NCBI RefSeq assembly: GCF_004208525.1
Contig: NZ_SGIT01000003.1
Location: 1 to 64,000, forward strand
Direction: 5' to 3'
Length of the DNA stretch: 64,000 nt
DNA from: Sphingobacterium corticibacterium
GTDB lineage: Bacteria; Bacteroidota; Bacteroidia; Sphingobacteriales; Sphingobacteriaceae
The notes under the pieces are model-generated. The model searched no databases. It had not been told where the DNA came from and saw only the letters and a program-made list of their open reading frames with translations. Shown here piece by piece: positions 52,694-61,800 of this stretch (positions are counted from its first letter, which is position 1; every line of letters starts with the position of its first letter). The position numbers were made by a program, and so were the translations under genes.

Positions 52694-55600
52694 ATGAAGA
52701 TGAAAGAAAAAATATATATCTTATTTCTGTTCGTGCTAAGCTTACTGCCTTGTAACTTGCTAGCGCAACAGAAAACCATATCCGGTCTTGTGACGGATGG
52801 ACAAGGAAACCCTGTTGTCGGTGTTACGGTAACCGCAATAGGCGAAACCACACAAACAACAAATACAGACGATCTGGGCCGGTATAGGGTCCTCACTACA
52901 CCGAGTGCTAAACTAACATTTGCCTTTGTGGGCTACGTTACGGAAGAGCATGTGCTCAAAGACGAGGAAACTACCGTCAACATTCGGTTGACTGAAAGTG
53001 CAGAAGACATCGATGAAGTTGTGGTTATAGGCTTCGGACAACAAAAAAAGGAGAGTGTAGTCGCTTCGATCAGTACGGTTACGGCCAAAGAGCTTGCGGT
53101 AACTGGACGAGGACTTTCCAACTCTATTGCGGGGCAGTTGCCAGGGATTGTGGCCATACAGCCTTCCGGTGAGCCAGGATACGATGATTCCAATTTCTGG
53201 ATTCGTGGCGTGAGCTCTTTTATGGGCGGGACCAATCCTTTGATCATCATCGACGGCATACCGCGCAGCCAAAGCGACATGAACAATATTCCCGTGGAAG
53301 ATATTGAGAGTTTTTCGGTACTCAAAGATGCCGCTGCCACCGCCGTTTATGGTGCGGAAGGTGCCAACGGAGTTGTATTGGTCACCACCAAGCGCGGAAC
53401 ACCCCAGAAAACAACCATCTCTCTGGATGCGCGGCATTCTGTACGGACGCCGCTTCGTCTGCCTACCTCTTTAGATGCTTACAGAACCTTAAGCCTCTAT
53501 AACGAAGCCACGTGGAATGAAGACGGCAATCCAACAACAGGCTGGTTACCGACATACGATGATATCACTTTAGAAAAGTATTTGACCGGGGCAGACCCGG
53601 ATCTGTACCCGAATACGGACTGGCTTACATTGTTAAAACCAAACACCAATGTGTCCCGCTATACGATTAACTTTCGTGGCGGGGGAGATCGCATGCGTTT
53701 TTTCACCTCGGGTGCTTACTATACAGAAGACGGGCTATATAATAGCAATACCGTTGAGGACTATAATGCCAATCTGAAATACGAGCGTTTCAATCTACGC
53801 TCCAATATTGATATGGATTTAACATCAACAACCAAATTGTCTGTAGACCTCTCTGGTTTCTTCGTGAAACAAAACGCGCCAATACAGACGGCAGATCAAT
53901 TGTGGAGTATCATCTCCTTAGCGCCACGATATCTGTTCCCGATGATGTATTCAGATGGAAGCTTTTCCGAACACCCCGTGTACTCCGCGGGTTCGGTAGG
54001 CACTGCCGAACGTGCCAATCCCTACAACTTACTCAACAATATGGGATATAGCCGGAATCAAGAAGTTACGTTGCAATCCAAGATCCATTTGACCCAACAG
54101 CTTGATTACTTTACACCCGGGCTTTCCTGGCGCGGCATCGTAGGGTTTGACAACCTCTCGCAGGGAAGAACAAACCGAACGAAAGAGGCTATTTCTTATT
54201 TTGCTGATTCACGAGATGCAGAAGGTAACCTGGTACTTCGGCAGATACGGGGAGGCGCAGCCCTCTCCAATCCGTCTGCCGCAGGCAGCTCGGGTGAACG
54301 CAATATATACCTCGAAACAGCCCTCGATTATAAACGAACATTTGACAAACATGATGTGACCGGGATGGTGCTCTATAATCAGAAAGAAAGACAATACCAA
54401 AACAGAAACAACGGTATCGAGATGTTACCTTATCGTAAGCAAAGTATGGTAGCCCGTGGTACGTATGGTTACGACGGAAAATACTTGCTGGAAGCGAGTA
54501 TGGGTATGACAGGAAGTGAAAACTTTGCGGCCGGATACCGTTGGGGTGTTTTCCCTTCCGTCGGTGTTGCTTGGTGGCTTAGCCGTGAAGATTTTTGGGA
54601 ACCACTGGAACAAACCGTGAACAAACTTAAATTCCGGGCGTCCTACGGAAAGACGGGCAACGATGTGCTGGCCAACGATCTTTCGCGCTTCCCCTACCGT
54701 GAACAGCTAAACGAAAGCAGTTCCGGTTATAATTTCGCCTGGACCGGCGGTGCTGGTGTATCCAATAACGGACAAGGTTCCGGCAGCCCAGGCGCAGGTA
54801 TTGTAGAAATGGACTATGCCACACCCTTATTGAAATGGGAAGAGGAAAACAAATTTAACGCCGGTATCGACGTGGGTTTATTTAACAATCGCATTGATGC
54901 CACGGTCGACTTCTTCTTTAACGAACGTTATGATATCCTGATGCGTCGCAATACGCTGCCTACCGCAGCAGGTCTCCGCGTTAGCCCTATGCAGAATTTC
55001 GGACGGACACAAAACAGAGGCTTCGACATGAACGTAACAGGTACACAACGCATTAACGAGCTTACCCTCAGCGGACGGCTCAACTATACCTTTACGCGAA
55101 ACAAGATTCTCGAATACGACGAGGTACCGCAACCTTTTCACTATCAAGCTTACACCGGACAAAGTATCGGACAACCTTTCATTTACTTGGCAGAAGGCCT
55201 ATACACCCCGGATGACTTTCTCATTACGCAAAACCCGTCTACTGGAGCACAGAACTACCAGCTCAGGCCTGAACTCCCCGACCCTGGTTTTGCTGTGGCA
55301 CCAGGCGATATTCGTTATGCCGATTTAAACGGAGACGGACAGATTGACAACTACGACCAAACGTATACACATGGGTTCTTTTCCAATATCACACCCGGAA
55401 TTGTGTATGGCTTTGGATTGGCCGCTGAATGGCGCGGATTTAGCGCAGGCTTATTCTTCCAGGGTGCAGGGCAGTTTTCTACCAACCTGTTAGGCAAAAC
55501 GGAAAACTTCTATCCTTTCCAACGCTCTATTACTGATGCGGCATTACGTGACGAAGCGATGAACCGTTGGACAGCCACGGATCCTTATAACCAGGACGTT

Positions 55601-55888
55601 CTGTTTCCGAGGCTGAGGACAGCAAATAACGGAAACAATACGCGCACCAGTACTTGGTGGTATCGCGATGCTTCCTATATACGTCTGAAAAACATTGAAT
55701 TTGGCTATACCTTCAAATCGGATTGGGTGGAGCGGATGCATCTAAGCAGTATACGGCTGTATGCACAAGGCGAGAACTTACATACCTGGGATAAAGTGAA
55801 GTTCTGGGATCCGGAAGTGACCGCCCGTTCAGGAGCCCGCTATCCAATCAGTTCTACCTGGACATTTGGCTTGAACGTAACTTTTTAA
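52694..55888 (+). CDS. susC: SusC/RagA TonB-dependent outer-membrane transporter (second locus)
   Basis: 1064 residues. Signal peptide (end near LLAQQ), CarboxypepD_reg-like domain (about 28-105), IDEVVVIGFGQQKKE, and the plug with SIAGQLPGIVAIQPSGEPGYDDSNFWIRGVSS, PLIIIDGIPRSQSDMN and FSVLKDAAATAVYGAEGANGVVLVTTKRG. The barrel ends in TWTFGLNVTF. Its SusD partner follows after 11 bp. It would import oligosaccharides from the lyases encoded on the opposite strand. Confidence 0.96.
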   Translation: MKMKEKIYILFLFVLSLLPCNLLAQQKTISGLVTDGQGNPVVGVTVTAIGETTQTTNTDDLGRYRVLTTPSAKLTFAFVGYVTEEHVLKDEETTVNIRLTESAEDIDEVVVIGFGQQKKESVVASISTVTAKELAVTGRGLSNSIAGQLPGIVAIQPSGEPGYDDSNFWIRGVSSFMGGTNPLIIIDGIPRSQSDMNNIPVEDIESFSVLKDAAATAVYGAEGANGVVLVTTKRGTPQKTTISLDARHSVRTPLRLPTSLDAYRTLSLYNEATWNEDGNPTTGWLPTYDDITLEKYLTGADPDLYPNTDWLTLLKPNTNVSRYTINFRGGGDRMRFFTSGAYYTEDGLYNSNTVEDYNANLKYERFNLRSNIDMDLTSTTKLSVDLSGFFVKQNAPIQTADQLWSIISLAPRYLFPMMYSDGSFSEHPVYSAGSVGTAERANPYNLLNNMGYSRNQEVTLQSKIHLTQQLDYFTPGLSWRGIVGFDNLSQGRTNRTKEAISYFADSRDAEGNLVLRQIRGGAALSNPSAAGSSGERNIYLETALDYKRTFDKHDVTGMVLYNQKERQYQNRNNGIEMLPYRKQSMVARGTYGYDGKYLLEASMGMTGSENFAAGYRWGVFPSVGVAWWLSREDFWEPLEQTVNKLKFRASYGKTGNDVLANDLSRFPYREQLNESSSGYNFAWTGGAGVSNNGQGSGSPGAGIVEMDYATPLLKWEEENKFNAGIDVGLFNNRIDATVDFFFNERYDILMRRNTLPTAAGLRVSPMQNFGRTQNRGFDMNVTGTQRINELTLSGRLNYTFTRNKILEYDEVPQPFHYQAYTGQSIGQPFIYLAEGLYTPDDFLITQNPSTGAQNYQLRPELPDPGFAVAPGDIRYADLNGDGQIDNYDQTYTHGFFSNITPGIVYGFGLAAEWRGFSAGLFFQGAGQFSTNLLGKTENFYPFQRSITDAALRDEAMNRWTATDPYNQDVLFPRLRTANNGNNTRTSTWWYRDASYIRLKNIEFGYTFKSDWVERMHLSSIRLYAQGENLHTWDKVKFWDPEVTARSGARYPISSTWTFGLNVTF

Positions 55889-55899
55889 AACAGAGCATT

Positions 55900-57963
55900 A
55901 TGAACATAATAAAAAAGATTGTTATTTGCACAGCGGTTGCCACTGCAACCCTCTCGACGTCTTGTAAAAAATATCTGGACGTCGCTTCCGAACTAACAGA
56001 AAATCTCACGATCGACGAAGTTTTCGAGAATGCCGCCTATACAAAGCGCTGGCATGGTAACATTTTCAATTGTATCATCGAATATTCGAAAAATGCCTCC
56101 ACAGCGGATGCCATGAGTAATCCCTGGTCAGCCATCTCGGGTGAATTGGCCTGTAATTTTGCCCGCAACATTATGGTATCTGGCTATACAGCAGGTAATG
56201 CCGGTTTTCACCGTTGGGCTACGCAATACACCTATATTCGTCAGGCACTAATCTTTCTAGAGAGGGCGCATCCCATTGCTGGGTCAGGCAGCACGGCTCT
56301 TCCAGAAGATGAAGTAGCACGTATGAAAGACGAAGCCCGATTTCTCTTGGCGTATTCATATTTTACATTACTGGAGTTATATGGCCCTGTGCCCCTCGTC
56401 ACTGAGCTCGCTGATCCTGAAGATCAAGGCATTGATTATGCACGAGCACCTATGGACGACATCATAAACTACATCGACGGCCTACTAGCGGAAGTTCTCG
56501 TGTCCGGAAATCTACCGAGTACCATAAAAGGAGCGAATGCCACTTACAACACGGGAGAAATGGTACGTCCGACATTAGTAGCGACCTATGCATTACGTGC
56601 CAAATTATGGACCTATGCCGCATCTAAACTATTCAACGGTGGATTCCAAGAAAGCTTGTCCGTAACCAACACTGACGGTACCCGTTTGTTTCCGGATTAC
56701 AACCCAGAAAAATGGCAAACGGCTAAAATCCGCTTGGAGGAATTTCTCGATTACGCACATGGTCTTGGCCATAAATTGCACATCGAATATTATCCCGAGG
56801 ATTCGGGTAATCCGGGTGTTCGCGACATCAATCCGCACGAATCCGTATATGAGGTGTTCCAAAAGTACAACGACGAGATTATCTGGGCGACAGCGTACAA
56901 CGAATATAGTAATCCCAATGCACAAGAACGTCGCTCCAACCCAATAGACCTATATGCAAATCCAACCAACTTTGCGAATATCGGTATCTCACAAGAGTCG
57001 GTCGATGCATTCTTTATGGACAATGGACTTACGATATATGATACCGGATCGGGATATCGCGAAGATGGCTTTACGACTGTGAACAACCCGACCCATGTCA
57101 AAAATCATGCAGATGCTAACGTTTTCAACATGTATGCCCGCCGAGAACCGCGATTCTACGCGGCAGTAGGATATAATGGCAAAAGTTGGCATATCCACGC
57201 TAATGAACACAACAATCCCAATGGAATTTACCGTCAGTGGTTTGGGCGCGGGAAACCGTCTGGCATTTCGGGAGGAGAGAACTGGCCTCGAGCGGGTTAC
57301 TTATTCTACAAGTTCAAACATCGACGTATCGCGCAGGGGCGAACATCCATCTCCGTAGATGGCACCGCTTATACGGTATATACTTCATGGTCGAGACCAT
57401 CGATCATATTCCGTTTAGCCGACTTCTATTTGTATTATGCCGAAGTACTAAACGAGATCAATCCAAACGATCCAAAAATCATCGAATACATCGATATGAT
57501 CCGGACTCGAGCAGGGATTTCGGGTTATGCAGAATTAGCCGCCAATGGAGTAAAGACCACTGTCATTGGCAACAAGGAGGCCCAGTTTAAGGCTATTGTG
57601 CAGGAAAGACATGTGGAACTAGTCGGCGAAGGACAGCGTTGGTTTGATATGCGACGTTGGATGATCGCTGATCCAGAGGCCTCTAATCAACCAGACAAAG
57701 GCGGTGTAGACGGTGATATTACGCGTATGCACGGCATGAATATGAACGGATTCGATAACGTTCCCATGACCATCGGTAATGAAACAACCCCGATACGTGA
57801 TCTGGGTTCGTCAGATTCCTATTATCGTCGTACCCGTCTGGAAGAGCGTCGTTGGTTAAAGCAGTATTACTGGTATCCCGTTCCCCAAAATGAAATCAAT
57901 AAAAGTAAAGGCCAACTACTCGTTCAGAATCCACTATGGCCTGCCGTAGTTGCTGCAGAATAA
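55900..57963 (+). CDS. susD: SusD/RagB outer-membrane lipoprotein (second locus)
   Basis: 687 residues, longer than most SusD proteins (about 500-600). Lipobox STSCKKYLDVASELTENLT followed by DEVFENAAYTKRWHGNIFN is a common SusD opening; EARFLLAYSYFTLLELYGPVPLV, ALRAKLWTYAASKLFNGG and the C-terminal IVQERHVELVGEGQRWFDMRRW complete the family. The extra length lies in loops between about residues 330 and 480. Last gene of its operon, with a terminator 25 bp after the stop. Confidence 0.95.
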   Translation: MNIIKKIVICTAVATATLSTSCKKYLDVASELTENLTIDEVFENAAYTKRWHGNIFNCIIEYSKNASTADAMSNPWSAISGELACNFARNIMVSGYTAGNAGFHRWATQYTYIRQALIFLERAHPIAGSGSTALPEDEVARMKDEARFLLAYSYFTLLELYGPVPLVTELADPEDQGIDYARAPMDDIINYIDGLLAEVLVSGNLPSTIKGANATYNTGEMVRPTLVATYALRAKLWTYAASKLFNGGFQESLSVTNTDGTRLFPDYNPEKWQTAKIRLEEFLDYAHGLGHKLHIEYYPEDSGNPGVRDINPHESVYEVFQKYNDEIIWATAYNEYSNPNAQERRSNPIDLYANPTNFANIGISQESVDAFFMDNGLTIYDTGSGYREDGFTTVNNPTHVKNHADANVFNMYARREPRFYAAVGYNGKSWHIHANEHNNPNGIYRQWFGRGKPSGISGGENWPRAGYLFYKFKHRRIAQGRTSISVDGTAYTVYTSWSRPSIIFRLADFYLYYAEVLNEINPNDPKIIEYIDMIRTRAGISGYAELAANGVKTTVIGNKEAQFKAIVQERHVELVGEGQRWFDMRRWMIADPEASNQPDKGGVDGDITRMHGMNMNGFDNVPMTIGNETTPIRDLGSSDSYYRRTRLEERRWLKQYYWYPVPQNEINKSKGQLLVQNPLWPAVVAAE

Positions 57964-57988
57964 CATTATCTTTATTAGTTTTATGTAA

Positions 57989-58027
57989 AAGCCTCGGAGC
58001 GATTGCTTCGGGGCTTATTTATTTTTA
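57989..58027 (+). terminator. Terminator of the SusC/SusD operon
   Basis: AAGCCTCGGAGC (57989-58000) pairs, with two G-U pairs, with GCTTCGGGGCTT (58005-58016), followed by ATTTATTTTT. Standard intrinsic terminator for the rightward operon. Confidence 0.85.
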
Positions 58028-58159
58028 CCCGTTGTGCATGATGATTTATGGATAAAAAAGTGAAAATAAGATGTATTTATAGTGGATAGTGTTAACTTTC
58101 CTGAAAGAACTGCAGAAAAAACGTAAATATTTCCGAGATTTACCGAACGGTCGACGATG

Positions 58160-58740
58160 TTTGGCATTCCCTTCTTACCAGAAAGGGAATGGTTCTTTCT
58201 ATCTTGTGATTACTTTTTCATAACAAGTGATCCCTTTTTTCCATCCGGTGATTCCTTTACGGGAAAAAGGGAACGGTCTATACGATAACGTATCCCCTTT
58301 GCGCGATCAGGTGATCGCTTAGCCGTGTTTACCATTCGCTGTATCGTAAATGGTATCCCCTTTTCCGAAGGATGTGTTCCCTATAGAATATTCCGTAAAC
58401 ACTTAACGCCACCAAGTAGTTCCTTAATGGTGTAGAGGAAATGGTATATTCCATCGAGTGATCCCTTTCTGATATCTGGCATTCCCTTTCCGGCATTCCG
58501 TGTTTCCCTTCTGGTATAAGGTATCCCCCTATTGGTACAAAGGGGACGGTTCTTTCCGAGGAGTATTCCCTTTGTACGATTAAGTAACGCCTTTTTAATG
58601 CGAAGTGTTCCCTTTCTCCGATAAAGCGTTTGGTGTATAGCTAAAAAGGGAACACATTATTTGATACGGTATTCCCCTTTCAGCCAAAAGCTTTCCCTTT
58701 CTGGGATATAGTGTTCCCTTCACAGGAGAAAGGGTTCGGT
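58160..58740. repeat. Degenerate 21-bp-register array with GTRTTCCCTTT cores in both orientations
   Basis: Forward cores of GTRTTCCCTTT type end their last T before CCC at 58168, 58210, 58231, 58252, 58293, 58315, 58336, 58356, 58378, 58421, 58462, 58483, 58505, 58524, 58567, 58588, 58609, 58630, 58673, 58694 and 58715: nearly all steps are 21 or 42, plus or minus 1. Reversed cores (AAAGGGAACGG type) have their last G at 58187, 58271, 58545, 58650 and 58734, steps of 84, 274, 105 and 84, also multiples of 21 within 1. About 27 units in all. Linkers are not conserved, so it is neither CRISPR nor a simple satellite. Opposed cores form hairpins, for example 58166-58190. Confidence 0.88.
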
Positions 58741-58746
58741 CAACGT

Positions 58747-58766
58747 CATAAACCGTACGGTTTATG
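58747..58766. other. Perfect 20-bp palindrome
   Basis: CATAAACCGTACGGTTTATG reads the same on both strands. It sits between the repeat array and the stop codon of the HTCS gene (58821). It may be a hairpin in the 3' part of the HTCS transcript or a dimer-binding site. No T-run follows on the minus strand, so it is a poor intrinsic terminator. Confidence 0.7.
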
Positions 58767-58820
58767 GGGCTATTTTGGGGGTTATTTTTATAATTTACAG
58801 ACTCCGTTTAGATAATCTCT

Positions 58821-61800
58821 CTAGTTACGGTTTTGAAAAATATGAAATAGATTGTGCTCGTCGATAATCCGCGCTTTTTCCACGGGTGTCATCTCCGCAA
58901 ACCTCTTCGGCGTAATACCATAATACGATTTAAAGGTTTTACTAAACCATTTGGGATCCGAATACCCTACTTGGTAAGCAATGTCACTTATTCCTAATGA
59001 TTCGTGGTCGAAAAGCTCCGTTGCCCGTCTCAAACGTAGCATATTGATCAGTTCTATGATACTCATCCCCGTAAGTTGTTTAATTTTTTTATACAGCACA
59101 GGTCTGCTCATACCCAACTCAGACGATAATTGCATGACATTGAGATCTTCACTGGACAACCGGCTTTCTATAACGTTAACAATACGATTTAAGAACAACT
59201 GTTCTTCGTTTGGCTTCTCACTTCGTTTATCCTCCGTAGCCAGCATATATTTACGGATAAACCAACGCCTAGCACTTTTCTTCGTATAAAGAATATTTTG
59301 GATTTTGATCATCAGCAAGTCCATGTGAACAGGTTTGGTTAGGTAATCATCCGATCCTGCACCCATCCCTATCAGCATATCCTCTTCGGAGCTCAATGCC
59401 GTAAGCAATATCACGGGGATATGGGCTGTCATTTCGTTACTCTTTATCAAGTTCGTCAGACAAGCACCATCCATATTGGGCATCATAACGTCGGAGATCA
59501 CCACATCCGGCAATCTCTCCCGTACAATATCCCATGCTTGTTCACCGTCACGTGCGGTAACGACCGTGTATTCCTTTACCAACTCCTGTTGCAAGAATAG
59601 TAGAATATCATCGTTATCGTCTACCACAAGTACCAATGCCGAGTCTGTTTCCTTTTCAACATTCGACTCGTCCGTTACTATGCCGTTGGTCAAAAAATCT
59701 ATAGGTGTTTTTTCCGGTAACACCGTATTAGCTTCCTCCTTTATCGTATCAACAAAATCTACCTTGTCGGTATCAAAATGTGCGTTTCCAACAGGCAGCT
59801 CTAATGTGAAGACCGTAAATGAATCTGTTGATGATTTCTCATGCTGACTGCTCACATTAATCTTTCCTCCGTGTAGGCGGATGATATCACGTGTGAGGGC
59901 CAAGCCCAAGCCGCTACCATATCGATTCTTAGCAGACAATGGACTTCTACTTTGGTAAAAGAGTTCAAAAATAAAAGGCAGGTCTTCTTCCGTAATGCCC
60001 GGGCCATCGTCACCAATCTCCAGGCGTACAATTCCTTTTCCTGATATTTCGGGTATCGCCGATACGTGGATCCAAACCCGACCTCCTTGCGGCACAAAGC
60101 GCAATGCATTTCCCAAGAGATTAAAGAATACCTTTTCCATTTGCGTATAATCCAGCCAAACAACAGGGACGGGCTCTTTATACTTCCACTCAATGGCGAC
60201 ATTCTTCGCCCGAATCTCCTCTTGAAAGGACGCTAACACCTCTTGAATAAGTTCAAGCAGCTGATATTCACCCACATTTAACTGTACCAGATTCAATTCA
60301 TTTTTACGGCTGTCCAACAGCTCGTTGACCAAACGCAAGAGTCTTTGTCCATTCTGCCGTACCACTTGTAGCGCCGATCGACGGGGATCATTTTCCGCTG
60401 TTTCCGAAAGCATTTGATGCACCGGTCCTAGAATCAATGTTAAAGGCGTTCTCAACTCGTGGGATATGTGGGTGTAAAAATTTGCTTTTATATCCGCCAT
60501 CTTTTTCTCGTTGACGGCCTCTAATTGTTTTAGACGTAACTGATACTTCAATTCTCTTCGGGCATTAAAAAAGCGCCAAACCATAAGCAGCACCACCAAA
60601 AACGTTACAATATAAGTCGTATATGCCCACCAAGTGGCCCACCAAGGCGGCAACACAACGAGCCGAAGTTTTCCAACCTCTTCCGACCACACACCGTCAT
60701 TTGTCGTTCCCTTCACCTCTAAAATGTATGTTCCCGGATGCAAGTTTGTATACGTCGCTGTTGGCACATTCACATAATTCCAATCCTCTTCCAGCCCTTC
60801 CAAACGATAGGCGTATTTGTTCTTCTCTGGCGTAATATAATTGAGTGTGGCAAAGTCTATACTCACATTATTATCCCGATATGATAATCGAAGTTCTTTT
60901 GCCATCGAAATATGCTGATTCGATAATTGATTACTTTCCGGGAGCAGCACTTTATTGTGTACCCGCACTTCAGAAAAAATCATTTTGGGACGAAAACGAC
61001 TACGGGAGATTTTACTTGGGTAAAAAGCCGTAATCCCATGTGTACCGCCCAGTAAAAGCTCACCTTCCCGGCTGTGGCATACTGCTCCAACGGAGAATTC
61101 ATTCCCGTGCAATCCATCTTTTAAATTATACGATACAATCTCATCTGTCGACGGATCGAAAGCGCAAATACCCTTGTTCGTACTCAACCATAATATACCA
61201 TCCTCTTCTGCTATTCCCACAACATTATTCCCCGGAAGCCCGTTCTCGGTTCCTATTCTTCTGAAATCTTTCGTGGCATATCGAAATTCATTTAAACCGT
61301 CCATAGACGTCCCTATCCATAGCCTCCCTTTTTCATCCTCATAGACACTCAATATAACGTTTCCGCTGATGCTATGGGAATTATCCGCTTGGGGGTGAAA
61401 GACATCAAAACGATCTGCTCCTGCCCATTTAACATGCAGTCCATCTTCTGTTCCCACCCATAAGTTTTCGCGGCTGTCTAGATAAACGATTCTAATCAGA
61501 TCAGAACCTAAGTGATATTGCGCTTTACCGGTAGATCGATAACTTTCAAAATACCCTTCCGTTCCCGCTTTCTTTACGTTCAATCCGCCACCATAAGTTC
61601 CTATCCAGAGGTTTCCTGCTTTATCCTCCGTAATTGAATAAACGTTATTATTAGATAAGGAGGATATATCATCTGGATCATGTTTATAATGCACAAAGCC
61701 CTGCGCGTCTTTCTTGAGCAAATTTAAACCACCGGTGTACGTTCCCACCCATAGATTGTCCTCGCTATCCAGATAAATATGTTTCACATGGTTGTTCGTC

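Larger units (their letters stand above)
57964..58820. other. Convergent intergenic region carrying terminator, repeat array and palindrome
   Basis: 857 bp between the ends of two convergent genes. Contents: SusD terminator (57989-58027), about 120 bp of plain AT-rich sequence, the 21-bp-register array (about 58160-58740) and a perfect 20-bp palindrome (58747-58766). No gene is supported. Confidence 0.8.

Noticed and set aside
58160..58740. CRISPR array
   Set aside because: Units are 21 bp with a core of 9-11 bp, linkers are shorter than any spacer, orientation is mixed, and no cas genes are near.
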